From Cranoglanis bouderius (lineage: Eukaryota; Chordata; Actinopteri; Siluriformes; Cranoglanididae), in contig CM042540.1 of NCBI GenBank assembly GCA_023630585.1, positions 25,017,769 to 25,081,768 on the forward strand: a DNA stretch of 64,000 bases, in the 5' to 3' direction. The notes beneath the pieces are model-generated. The model was not told the DNA's origin. It saw nothing but the letters and a program-made list of their open reading frames with translations, and ran no database searches. This document shows, piece after piece, positions 44,310 to 54,660 of this stretch (position 1 is its first letter; every line of letters begins with the position of its first letter). The position numbers were made by a program, and so were the translations under genes.

Positions 44310-44670
44310 CTATTCACAAAAGACTTGACTAAACAAATATGTTTTCAGCCTGGACTTAAACACTGAGACTGTGTCTGAGTCCCAAACACTAATTGGAAGG
44401 CTGTTCCATAACTGTGTGGCTTTGTAAGAGAAATCTCTTCCCCCTGCTATAGCCTTCACTATTTGAGGTACCAACAAATAGTCTGCACCTTTTGATCGAA
44501 GTAGGTGTGGTGGATCATAAAAGACCAAAATTTCACTCAGGTACTGTGGTGTGTGACCATTTAGTGCTTTATAGTTCAATAGCTTTATTTTATAATCAAA
44601 GCAAAATTTTTACTGGGAGCCAATGCAGTGTAGATAAGATAGGGGTGGTATCGTCAAATCTTCTCATTCT
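44310..44670 (-). pseudogene. L2-like LINE ORF2 C-terminus
   Basis: The minus-strand frame gives LHWLPVKILL-like then YKALNGHTPQYLSEIL, DPPHLLRSKGADYLLVPQIV, GRDFSYKATQLWNSLPISVW and FKSRLKTYLFSQVF. This is the conserved C-terminal block after the RT of L2-type LINEs. The ORF is open to its stop, although the upstream RT is broken. Confidence 0.8.
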
Positions 44671-44675
44671 AGTAA

Positions 44676-45169
44676 TGTTACGATTCCCCCTTGCACTGAT
44701 CGCCGAAGCGTGCGAGCAGCTCATTTCCGGATTCAGTGACTTTCGCTTTGTTTTCGCACGTGTGTTTTGTTTTGGTTCATGTCTTGTCTCCGCCCCTGTG
44801 ATGTCATTGGTTTCTTCCTAATGTGTCTCAGTTGTTCTATGTTAGTCCCACTAATTACATGTGTACTTAAACCCCTGTATTTCTTTGTATCATTACGAAG
44901 TATTAGCTCAGCTACCTTGTGTTCTGTCTTGTACCAAGCTGTTTGACTTTGTTTCATGTTTCCTGGTTTTTGATCCTGTTTCTGTCTCGTGTTTTCGATT
45001 CCTGCCTAGCCTAGTTCATGCTGTTTGTCGGATCGCCTGACCCACGCCTGTTTCCTGACTATGCTCTTGTTTCATGATTTGGATTACTGGCATTCCAATT
45101 ATTTTGACTATTCCTAATAAAAGGACTTTTACCTGCACTTGCATCCACCTATCACCACATCACCTAACA
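44676..45169 (+). repeat. 5' LTR of the METAP1-finger element
   Basis: 494 bp, ends TGTTA…TAACA. AATAAA at 45116-45121 lies near its end. Pyrimidine-rich. Matching parts of the 3' LTR include GATTCAGTGACTTTCGCTTT and TCCGCCCCTGTGATGTCATT. Confidence 0.75.
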
Positions 45170-45318
45170 GAATACTTCGCCTCACCATGGATGCAGCAGG
45201 AAAGTGGAAGAGATGTCACGCCGGAGCCTATGTACCGGCGTTTGATTCCATTCTTTTTCCACAGTGGACCTTCATGTATCCCCTGGACACATAAGACGGG
45301 TTTTCTGTTTATCCCTAA

Positions 45319-47181
45319 TGTTTTTTGTTGCAGTGCCAACTTTATTTTCTTAGCCTGGAAGGCCCCAAACCTGATGAGAAGCAATGGTTAGAGTTCCTAT
45401 TGTCACGACTTGTAGGCTCAGCTCGCCAGTGGGTGGAGCTTCACCTTGCCACAGGATCTAGTGAGCTATGTACCGTGTCACGTTTTGTTGGACTGTTAGT
45501 AAAAGTGTGCGGGAGTCCTGATTTTGCTCCCAACCTTAAAGATTTCTTGGGGAGGGACAGCCTGTCTGATAGACCCAGCCTGCCATTCACCATGTACTAT
45601 GAGAGGGAGCTGGCCGACGTGGCAGCCTACATCTCTCAGCCTCAGCCCCAGGTCAACAAGGCACCAATGACCCAGGCGTGCACGACCGAGGGCTGCAGCA
45701 GACAGGCCAAGCTATGGTGTCCCACATGTGTGGAACGTGGGATACAAGGCTCATACTTCTGTTTACAGGAGTGTTTCAAGGGCAGCTGGCATGCCCACAA
45801 ACGGCTCCACAAGAGAGCAAACCCTGAGCTCAAGCCTGAGACCAACGAGAAGGTCTCCCCTGCAGAGCTCCAACCGGAGGTCAACATGGCGACCTCCAGC
45901 CCCAAGCTCCAGCCAGAGACCCAGCAGATGGTCTCCCCAGCAGAGCTCCAGCCAGAGGTCAATGTGGTGACCTCAAACCCGGCGCTCCAGCCTGAGACCC
46001 ACGAGGTGGTCTCACCTGCGGAGCTCCAGCCAGAGGTCAACGTGGCAACCTCAACCCCAGAGCTCCAGCCGGAGACCCAGCAGATGGTCTCCCCTGCAGA
46101 GCTCCAGCCAGAGGTCAACGTGGTGACCTCAACCCCAGAGCTCCAGCCGGAGACTCAGCAGATGGTCTCCCCTGCGGAGCTCAAGCTGGAGGTCAACGTG
46201 GCGACCTCCTCTCAAGCCATGTTCCTGCCGGAGGTCCACGGGGCGACCTCCTCTCAAGCCATGTTCCTGCCGGAGGTCCACGGGGCGACCTCCTCTCAAG
46301 CCATGTTCCTGCCGGAGGTCCACAGGGCGACCTCCTCTCAAGCCATGTTCCTGATGGAGGTCCACAAGACGACCTCTCCTGAGATCAAGCCTGAGACCCA
46401 TGAGCTGGTTTCACCTGCAGAGCTAACCCCAGAGGTCCACGTGATGACCTCAAAGACCGAGCTCCTGCCTGAGACACACAAGGTGATCTCATCTCCAGAG
46501 CTCCTTCCTGAGACACACAAGGTGGTCTCATATCCAGAGCTCCTGCCTGAGACACATGAGGTGGTCTCATCTCCAGAGCTCCAGTCAGAGGTCAATGAGG
46601 TGACCTCCTCTCCAGAGCTCCAGCCAGAGGTCAATCAAACGACCTCCTCTCAAGCCAGCCAGGCAGCCTCCAAGGCCAAGTTCCTGCCCGAGGCCGACCA
46701 GGCGACCTTCAAGGCCAAGTTCCTGCATGAGGCTGACCAGGCAGCCTCCAAGGCCAAGTTCCTGCCCAAGGCCGACCAGGTGGCCTCCAAAGCCAAGTTC
46801 CTGCCCGAGGCCGACCAGGCAGCCCACCATGCTCTGCTCACGCCTGAGGCCGACGGAACAGCTCACCACGCTCCGCTCACGCCTGAGGCCGACGAGACGG
46901 CCCACCATGCTCCGCTCACGCCTGAGGCCGACGAGACGGCCCACCATGCTCCGCTCACGCCTGAGGCCGGCGAGATGGCCCACCATGCTCCTCTCACACC
47001 TGAGGCCGACGAGACGGCTCACCACGCTAGGCTCAAGCCAGAGGCTGATGATGCAGCCTTTCAAGCATTGTTCCTGCCTCATGACCATAAACAATGCTTG
47101 CCTCGGGACCTGGGGGGCAGAGGTTACAATTTTGCCCAGAGGCCCAGGACCGCCAGAGGGGATAAAGATTTTGGCGCTTAA
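45319..47181 (+). CDS. Gag-like protein fused to a METAP1-type C6H2 zinc finger and Pro/Glu-rich repeats
   Basis: One open frame of about 620 codons. Residues are counted from 45325, a non-ATG position; the first in-frame ATG is at 45591. Residues 1-110 look gag-like (WLEFLLSRLVGSARQWVELH; FLGRDSLSDRPSLPFTMYY). Residues 119-162 form a complete C6H2 finger: CTTEGC, LWCPTC, GIQGSYFCLQECFKGSW, HAHKRLH. This is the N-terminal ribosome-associating finger of methionine aminopeptidase 1; the peptidase domain is absent. Residues about 170-440 are tandem units of ELQPEVNVVTSTPELQPETQ type, then four QAMFLPEVHGATSS units. After that come ASKAKFLPEADQA and HHAPLTPEADETA units. Upstream, an ATG at 45187 in the same frame ends at TAA 45292. 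TTTTTTGTTGCAG ending at 45333 could be a splice acceptor. No stop interrupts the ORF. Confidence 0.75.
   Translation, partial: CFLLQCQLYFLSLEGPKPDEKQWLEFLLSRLVGSARQWVELHLATGSSELCTVSRFVGLLVKVCGSPDFAPNLKDFLGRDSLSDRPSLPFTMYYERELADVAAYISQPQPQVNKAPMTQACTTEGCSRQAKLWCPTCVERGIQGSYFCLQECFKGSWHAHKRLHKRANPELKPETNEKVSPAELQPEVNMATSSPKLQPETQQMVSPAELQPEVNVVTSNPALQPETHEVVSPAELQPEVNVATSTPELQPETQQMVSPAELQPEVNVVTSTPELQPETQQMVSPAELKLEVNVATSSQAMFLPEVHGATSSQAMFLPEVHGATSSQAMFLPEVHRATSSQAMFLMEVHKTTSPEIKPETHELVSPAELTPEVHVMTSKTELLPETHKVISSPELLPETHKVVSYPELLPETHEVVSSPELQSEVNEVTSSPELQPEVNQTTSSQASQAASKAKFLPEADQATFKAKFLHEADQAASKAKFLPKADQVASKAKFLPEADQAAHHALLTPEADGTAHHAPLTPEADETAHHAPLTPEADETAHHAPLTPEAGEMAHHAPLTPEADETAHHARLKPEADDAAFQALFLPHDHKQCLPRDLGGRGYNFAQRPRTARGDKDFGA
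45840..47040 (+). repeat. Coding tandem repeats in the METAP1-finger ORF
   Basis: Units of about 78 bp (26 residues) at 45840-46200, 42 bp (14 residues) at 46205-46370, mixed 39-48 bp at 46370-46650, then 39 bp (13 residues) at 46660-47035. Every unit keeps the reading frame. The product would be acidic, Pro-rich and probably disordered. Confidence 0.85.
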
Positions 47182-47356
47182 TTTCCAGATTCAGTGACTT
47201 TCGCTTTGTTTACTTCTCCACGTGTGTTTTGTTTTGGTTCATGTCTTGTCTCCGCCCCTGTGATGTCATTGGTTTCTTCCTAATGTGTCTCAGCTGTTCT
47301 ATGTTAGTCCCACTAATTTTACCTGCACTTGCATCCGCCTATCGCCGCATCACCTA
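47182..47356 (+). repeat. 3' LTR of the METAP1-finger element, deleted
   Basis: It begins at ATTTCCAGATTCAGTGACTT and ends CATCACCTA, directly against AGTAA. The segment matching 44853-45128 of the 5' LTR is missing, including the AATAAA. Confidence 0.7.
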
Positions 47357-47361
47357 AGTAA

Positions 47362-48330
47362 GAACTCTTGCAGCTGCATTCTGGACTAACTAGAGCTTGT
47401 TTATGCACCTACTGGAACAGCCAGACAGTAAGGCTTTACAATAATCCAACCTAGAAGTAATGAAAGCATGAACAAATTTTTCTGTATCATGTAGTGACAT
47501 CTTAGCAATATTTCTGGATGAAAGAAGGCTATCCTTGTAATATTATCTATATGAGCTTCAAATGAAAGACTGGAGTCAATAATCACACCAAGGTCTTTTA
47601 CTGCTGCACATGATGAAACAGAAAGGCCATCCAGGGTTACTATGTAATCAGAAAACTTACTTCTAGCTGCATGCAGTCCCAGTAGAAGTACTTCTGTCTT
47701 GTCAGAATTAAGTAAAAGGAATTAGTAAGCATCCTGTGTCTAATGTCCTTTACACATTCATCAACTTTATTAAGCTGGTGTCTGTCATCTGGCTTTGCTG
47801 AAACATACAACTCTGTGTCATCAGCCTAACAGTGGAAGCTAATACCATGTTTACAAATAATTTTACCCAGAGGTAAAAAATAAATACAATATAAATATAT
47901 TAGAATAAAAAGAGATATAAAGATATAAAGAAAACAGAAGTGGGCCTAAAACAGACCCTTGCGGAACACCAAACTTTACCTCAATATGCATAGAGAAGTC
48001 ACCATTTACATCTACGAACTAATAGATCAGTCAAATAAGACCTGAGCCAGGAGAGGTCCATTCCCTTAATGTCAACAACATTTTCTAGTCTATCAAGGAG
48101 AATAGTATGATCAGTGGTATCAAAAGCTGCACTAAGGTCAAGCAACACAAATAAGGAGACTCAACCCTGATCAGAGGCCAGTAGTAGGCCATTTACCACT
48201 TTAATCAGCTGTATCTGTGCTATAATGAGGCCCAACTCCTGACTGATACATTTCATGAATGTTATTCCTATGTAGGTACGGGAATAGCTGCTGTGCTACA
48301 ACCTTTTCTAAGATCTTGGAAATAAAGGGG
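47362..48330 (-). pseudogene. L2-like LINE reverse transcriptase, broken
   Basis: The minus strand carries degraded RT blocks: FVLLDLSAAFDTTDHTILLD, VDVNGDFSMHIEVKFGVPQG, the active box ADDTELY (preceded by a stop instead of Tyr) and the ALVSPECSCKS-like end before the insertion. It is 5' truncated at about 48330. Stops are frequent. Confidence 0.75.
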
Positions 48331-49000
48331 AGATTTTATATACTACCTAATAATCAATGTTCTCTCACTCTCACCCCAACCCCACCCCACCACAGCGATT
48401 CTTATCCTCTCTCTCTCTGTGGTGAACTGCACATTACTCCTTAGATATCAGCTATCCTGACTCCTTCTGGCCTGTGGACTTGCCTTATCTACCCTGATGC
48501 CCCACTTTTGCTTTGCTTTAGCTTTTGTCACCTGAAAACCACTCACTGCTGCTGAGGATGGCCCCACATGGATAGCCTAAAGATCACCATGAGAATACTG
48601 TGGATGGTACCACACAAACATCCTAAAGATGGATGTGGCTGTTCTTCCTTAGATATCATTGAACATTTGATAACTTTGGTTTGATATGATAGACTTAAAG
48701 TTAAAACTCTAATGATGCTCATACTCACATTCCTTTCAGCACAAGTAGCACTTGTGAGACTCTATAGTATACAATTATAGAAGAGAAATTATTTATAATC
48801 ATACTGTCTGGTGTCACCAAAATGAAGATGGGTTCCTTTTGTCATCTCAGGAAGTTCTTCTTCTTGTCATCTCAGGAAGTTTTTCCTTGCCAGATGGTCT
48901 GGCTGTCCACCTGGGATTGTAACTAAGAGTGTCATTGAAATAGTTCCCAGATTTTTACAACCATTCAGAAGTCCCAGATTTTTATGAACATTCAATCCTG
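48331..49000 (+). repeat. L2-like LINE 3' UTR fragment
   Basis: CACTGCTGCTGAGGATGG, then CACATGG.TAGCCTAAAGATCA and TGGATGGTACCA resemble the 3' UTR sequence inverted at about 43860-43930 and repeated at 63900-63970. AGTTTTTCCTTGCCAGATGG is another shared UTR motif (compare 43555-43570 inverted). There is no coding part. Confidence 0.55.
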
Positions 49001-51150
49001 TTAATCATGCTTCTTTCAGATTAGAATAACCACTTTCCTAGAAAAGTGCTCCCACATTCCAGGTCTCTGTGCTCAAACCTGTCACTCTGGAAAATATCAG
49101 GAAACGTTTTCCACAATTGAATCATCTCTTCCTTTGGAATTTGAAGGACAACCAGCTGACTCCAAGCAGTAGGTTTTTTGACTGTACTGTCTGCTGGACT
49201 GGGAGGGGTATGGTCCAAAGGATACCTCCTGCTCTCATTTGAAGTCATGCTTGATGCCTCCTTAATCACAGACTTTCATAGTGAGCATCTGGACTGGCTT
49301 TCCAGACTGAGAGGAAAACCTCATTGCAAGGCTGTTTCAACTTCAGGAGCCGATCCATCCAGAGGGCTCTCTCACAACTGCCCATGACAGTACCCTTGCC
49401 CATCAGCAGAGGGCAATGTCACCAAACTTCTACTTCTGTCTCTCGCTTTCTGTTCCTATTCCATTTAGCACTTCTGGGTCAAAAACTATATAAGCACACA
49501 AGACACACAAATTTAAATCTCTTCTTAAAGCAACTCAGGTTCCCAGATGTTTTTCCCCCCATAGAACTGAAATATGTTCGTTTTCTCATACCAACTGCTT
49601 TGGAATTAGTGACCTAAAGGCAGGTTAGCTCATTGGGTAACTGACTGCATAGGACTTCTCAAACGCAGGTCAAGAGATGCTTCTTCCTTTAAATGCCATT
49701 CAGCATGCCCTATGGCTATGAACTGGGTGGCACTATGAGGAGTGTCACTTTTGGATATATGTGAAGTGGCAACATAGAACTTGCCATCTACTATAGCCAA
49801 ATTTTATAGACTGAATGTTGCTTCATTGCACCCCATATGCTCTGTTCCACAGCGATTCTTATCCTCAAGTTCCACAGCGATTCTTATCCTCAATACAGTA
49901 CAGTATCTGCACCTTGAAAATTCTTATTCTCAATACAGTACAGTACAGTATCAGCACTTTGAGCAATTCTCATTCTCAATATGGTACAACATCAACAATA
50001 TTTTCATCCTCAATACAGAATTATAGCACAAATTATGAGTGCTGTTTGTTCATGTCTGGGGTGTACAGGAAACCGCCCCGTGTGGTCTAGAACATAAAGA
50101 CGTATAACAGAAGGTGATGTATGCAGACGTATAACAAAAGGTGATGTATGCAACCATGGTTCTATGACTGGATAGAGGACTACAGGACACCCTGGTTACT
50201 TGTGTTGATGAGAATGGCCAAAGGACAAAAGTGGGAGGAGCTTTTATAGGCTACCTACATGGGGTCATTTTCCCTTTGAAGACTGAGGAAAAGGAAAAAT
50301 TACTTGGTACAATGACTTGAAAACGAATGAAAAAACATTTACATGAAATATAAACTGCATGAAAAAAACATGACTCAAATGTGAAACATAATGTAAAAGA
50401 TGTAATTGTGAGATGATTATATAGTATAATTAAGCACAAGCTTACCAATTATGTTTACTGAACCAGTTTATTGTCTAAATAATACATAGCAAGAAAAAAT
50501 AATGATGTCCTTATATTAATAATGTTTAAAGAGTTTGTGAAAAAGATATAGTACAGAAGATGTCTGATGTGTGGGGGAAAATGGACAATAAAACATGAAT
50601 GACACATCAAGGATCCATATGGAAAACTGACAATTGATAGTAATCAGTTTACTGCTAAAAAGAAAAAGACAAAAATTAGAATGGTGCTCAAACCAGTGCA
50701 CTGTGTAGTGAGATTAAAAAAAAAAAAAAAAAAAAGGGTTCATATAGTTTAACCAGTGCTTCTGGAGACCAGTGCTAATGAAGAGGGGAGGTACAATTCT
50801 AATAGTTTGCATTAGAACCTGTATGGCCACACTGACAATCAGGCAGGAGGAAGAGCTGCAGCTTTTTGGCACATTGCTTTTTTTTGTAATAGAGCAAAAT
50901 GATTTCTTTACAGAATACATATTTATGTTATGAAAAACAGAAGAAAATAAAGCATGTCATATATAGATTTTTGCCTAATTTTTAAACATTTTTATAAACT
51001 TTTAAAAAATGTATTACATTTCTAAGATTTTGTATACACATAAAGGCATGGGACCTTCAATATTGATTTATCTAAATGTGCTGGCTTGTCAAGTCCATAA
51101 ATACTGTATATATGTGGTCTCCCTGTTGTGTATGTGATCTTCCTGCTTTT
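49001..51150. other. Unassigned DNA with simple repeats
   Basis: No gene is recognised. The minus-strand ORF at 49021-49269 has no known motif. A tandem pair of GACGTATAACA.AAGGTGATG units lies at 50099-50153, and the following CAACCATGGTTCTATGACTG may be the end of another mobile element. A poly-A lies at 50716-50737. Confidence 0.4.
49846..50013. repeat. Short tandem repeat array
   Basis: Imperfect units around GATTCTTATCCTCAATACAG repeat about five times, with CAGTACAGTA expansions. Confidence 0.65.
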
Positions 51151-51422
51151 AAGGGACCAAAAGTAAGAACAAACTAACAATCATAAATTAAATTGTCATT
51201 TTTGCTAAGCCCCAAGGCCAGACGCCCCAAGAATAAGCACGAACTGAAGACAGCTGCAGTAAAGGCTTGGCAGAGCACCACCAGAGGAGAACCCCAGCAT
51301 CTGGTGATGCCTATGGATTCCAGACTTCAGGCAGTCATTGACTGCAAAGGATTTGCAAACAAGTATCAAATATGACAATTTAACTTATGATTATGTTAGT
51401 TTGTCCTTACTTTTGGTCCCTT
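51151..51422 (+). mobile_element. Short Tc1-like MITE carrying a transposase C-terminal remnant
   Basis: The ends are inverted repeats of about 50 bp: AAGGGACCAAAAGTAAGAAC at 51151 and the complement ending TTACTTTTGGTCCCTT at 51422. The interior (51193-51375) encodes AAVKAWQSTTRGEPQHLVMP then DSRLQAVIDCKGFANKYQ, which resembles the last 40 residues of Tc1-type transposases (W…I…L..SM..R..AVI..KG..TKY). A large internal deletion of a parental element explains both. Confidence 0.55.
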
Positions 51423-51989
51423 AAGAACTGGGAGACATATAAAAATATAAAATATAATATAATATAAAGACATAAAAATGCTGTAATTTTTATAATAATA
51501 ATAATATAATAATACTTTTATATAATAATACACTGTTCACCTGAATGCCCTTAAATTAAACCTGAAAGTCTGCACTTTGAACTCCTATTAATTATTTAAT
51601 TTCAACTCCTATATACTGTGGTAGACAGCTAAAATAACAATAACTTAATCTGGAAAAAGAACAGCATAAAATTAATTCCGATGATTGTTGGATGTCTGAT
51701 GTATCTGTCCACAATGCTAAAAATGAATGGACCATGCTGCTCTTTGTTCACAGAGGAAACTGCACAAGAGCTTGTCTATATGCAGCTAAATATCAGCCGC
51801 TAAACCGCCTCCAGCCTTCTGCTGCTTTACTTACGGGTTCAATAATTTACATTTAATCACATGAACACCTTTAGTCCCTCATCGTTTCAAAGTGGATGTC
51901 TGTAATTTAGTTCCCTGAACACCTCCACCTAATTTAATGCACACATTGAATTTACAACAGGTCGAGACTTCAATAGAGCAAAGGGGACC

Positions 51990-52140
51990 TTTGTGCAGCT
52001 TTTACATTTACGGCATTTGGCAGACACCCTTATCCAGAGTGACTTACATTTATTTCATTTACACATCTGAGCAGTTGAGGGCCTTGCTCAAGGTGGCTTG
52101 GCAGTGCTGGGAATTGAACTCACGACCTTGCGATCAGTAT
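51990..52140 (-). repeat. tRNA-derived SINE
   Basis: The minus strand has GGTCGTGAGTTCAATTCCC (B-box-like) near 52126-52108, then GAGCAAGGCC. It ends TGCCAAATGCCGTAAATGTA near 52010-51990. Same tail as the SINE at 12876-13053. The 5' tRNA part is truncated. Confidence 0.65.
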
Positions 52141-52149
52141 TTATTACGA

Positions 52150-54329
52150 GAAGGGTCATTTCTTGTTTGCAGTAAGGTATGACCTGTGGCTTTTAACCGA
52201 AAAATAATAAACTGACAGAGTGTGAGAGGGGGAAAAAAACTCACAGACTTTTAATGACACCAAGTAACGTTTACATCAGAGACATACAAAAATAACTTAG
52301 ATGAACATTGTGTAAATATAAATAAAAACACCCACATTCTTAATAAATAATTATATTATTTACAACATTGTATATTGCTAAGTGACTTAAATTACTAAAA
52401 TACTGAATAGGTAAGCAGCAAACATTCCAAGCATGAGGTACAGCAAAAGGATCCTGTTGACTTTACAGTAGAATATGTTTTATCTTCCGACATTTACATC
52501 AGGCTTCACTTGATTCAATGTAGGTTTTCATGGCTTAAAAACGGGGGAAAAACAGGATTTACATTTTTTTTTTTGCAGAAAATAAAAGCAGACATTTACT
52601 GTAAAAGAACAGAAGTGGGCCCTTCTGAAGTGAAACTGGTTTTGATACCGCTTTGTGAAATTACACATGTACTGGCATTTGTCCTAGGCACTCTTTCCAA
52701 GTGATATACATGTATAAAGCAGCAGTATTTTTGTATTTATTATTACATACAATAGCATACAATCTAACACTGAGGATAAAGACATTTTTAAAGACTTAAT
52801 ATCACATGGTATGCTGATAAATTGAGAACAAACCTAAGTTTGAATGATAAACAATAAGCTCACTACTGTGCTACTTACATGGGCTTTTCACTCTATTTAT
52901 TGCAATGCGTTTTCTATTGGTGCTAGGGTTGTTCTATTGGATAGCCGTGGAAGAAAGCTGTATTCTTAGTTTATTTGGATTTCCTTCCTGAATTTTATTG
53001 TTATTTCTTCCTACCTTTATATTTAGGTGCTAATATTTATCAAAGAAATGGACAAAGTAAAAAACAAACAAACAAACAAACAAACAAAAAAACCCATACA
53101 TATTACATTATGATGGACTACACTAAGAATATTAGCTCATGTATTAATTACAATTTATCTGTCTGACCATAGCAGCTTTTGTATGTTAAACATATCTTAT
53201 TTTTTCAATCTGAGATTTTATTATTTTTTTTCTTCTATCATTGACAAACAACTTTACAAAGACAAGTGCAGTAACTGAGGTGAATGATAAAAATACAGAT
53301 TTTTAATGATACAGTTTAAGAATGCACCACCAAATCTAAAGAAATCATAAAATAATCTGCATACTACATCTATCCCAAGACCATCTATCCCATTTATTCC
53401 TGTTGTCACAGTTGCTTCCAAATATTCCATAAAAAAACTTTTGCTGAGATCACGTGTTGAACTGACACAGCCAGTCTCTGCTGAATGTGCAGTCTTGCAT
53501 TTACTCAACTATGTATCAACATCTACTGCTGTTCCCACATTATCAGTAACAGATGCACAAGAGGAAACCACAGTGTGAGTGTGTGGGGCAGGGTTCATGG
53601 ACACCGTGCAAGATAAATGTCTCTATGCCATTCTGCAGCTGGATGAGGTCATATTGCGACTGTGCACAGACATGGATGGAAAGTGCACATGGGGCTACAA
53701 GATATTACTGATTGGAATGCAGCTATAGACTAGTCTACTAAATAATCTAAGGATAACACATTACTTGCAATCTCTTGAAAAATATGTCATTAAAACCTGA
53801 AATCATATTCTCAACTCACCTGTAAATGAAAATTTCTCTATGTATACCCCTTATACTGATAATGCACAATCGATAGAATACTGTGATTAAAAAATATTCA
53901 TAACTATTGTTACAATCCACCTGCTTTTTAGTTTTTTTCATGCATAGACATGAACTGCAAAGTCTGTGAGTTTACTGTTGTCAATACTGCAAGAAAGATC
54001 ATATCAATGACAATATCAATCATTCATTCTTGTTTGACCTTGTTTGCAGTAGTCTACAAATAATAATTGTTCAAATGATAAAAGAGCTGAATTTAGTTTT
54101 AAAGGTCTGATGGTAACAGTGGAAATATGACAGGTCAATTGGGAGGTTTGCAGAGAACCACCAATAACATGTAGGAGGAAACTTGTACAAATTGGTAGTG
54201 TGTTTTGCAGACAATAAGTCACTCTGGAATATAAGACACACGTCATAAATTTTGCCTATTTTTAAGGAAAATGTATTTATTTTATTTTTGTTGTTGTTGT
54301 ACAGTATTAGTCACTATAGCCATTAGTCC
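52150..54329. other. AT-rich unassigned DNA downstream of pappalysin
   Basis: No gene or known repeat is recognised. A CAAA microsatellite lies at 53066-53090. Because the pappalysin gene is transcribed leftward from 57775, part of this stretch could belong to its 3' flank. Confidence 0.4.
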
Positions 54330-54660
54330 CAAATCCAGGGTCCCTGGTTGGATCCTGAGCTCGGGTTTTGCATGCTTTCCTCATGTCTGCGTGGGTTTCC
54401 TCCAGGTTCTCCGGTCTCCTCCCACCTTCCAAAACATGCCAATAGGTGGAATGGCTATGCTAAATTGCCCATGTGAAAGAGTGTGTAAATGAGTTTGAGC
54501 ATAGTGCCCTGGAATAGACTGGTCTCCCATTCAGGGTGTAGTCTTGTCACATGCCCAGTGTTGCCAGGACAGGATTCAGATCCACTGCAATCCTGACCAG
54601 GATAAAGAGGTTAATGAAGATGGACGAATGAATGAAGGAATGAATTAATAAATGGTAGAC
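54330..54660 (+). repeat. Dispersed teleost repeat
   Basis: The sequence GCGTGGGTTTCCTCCAGGTT, then CCAAAACATGCCAATAGGTG and AAATTGCCCATGTG, then CAGGGTGTAGTC, ending in GGATAAAGAGGTTAATGAAG and a GAATGAATGAA tail, follows a repeat pattern that is widespread in fish genomes. The family is not named here. Confidence 0.5.

Larger units (their letters stand above)
44676..47356 (+). mobile_element. Gag-only LTR retroelement carrying a METAP1-type zinc finger
   Basis: LTRs at 44676-45169 (TGTTACG…CCTAACA) and about 47182-47356 flank one long ORF. The target duplication AGTAA is at 44671-44675 and 47357-47361, and the interrupted LINE reads through when it is removed. No protease, RT, RNase H or integrase is found, so the element is non-autonomous and probably depended on a relative (candidate: the family of the fragment at 21772-21912). 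The 3' LTR lacks its first 50 or so bases and about 280 internal bases. Confidence 0.75.
43411..48330 (-). mobile_element. L2-like LINE, minus strand, split by an LTR element
   Basis: Read from 48330 downward on the minus strand. RT blocks lie at 48330-47362 (LLDRLENVVDIKGMDLSWLR, VKFGVPQGSVLGPLLFSLYL, ADDTELYVS, IIDSSLSFEAHIDNIT). Then comes the insertion 44676-47356. The C-terminal RT tail follows at 44670-44310, then a long 3' UTR to 43411, ending in a TTGAATTGAATTG-type tail. The codons around the insertion read smoothly (R-V-L-T-R-M-R-R-F-D) when one AGTAA copy is removed. Confidence 0.8.

Noticed and set aside
45840..47040. Regular repeats that might suggest a CRISPR array
   Set aside because: There are no unique spacers of even length; the repeats are adjacent, imperfect and in frame with a long ORF, and the DNA is vertebrate.
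45642..47094. Long minus-strand and other-frame ORFs opposite the METAP1-finger ORF
   Set aside because: They are repeat-rich shadows: the tandem repeats lack stops in several frames. They have no domain, and the + strand frame carries the zinc finger.
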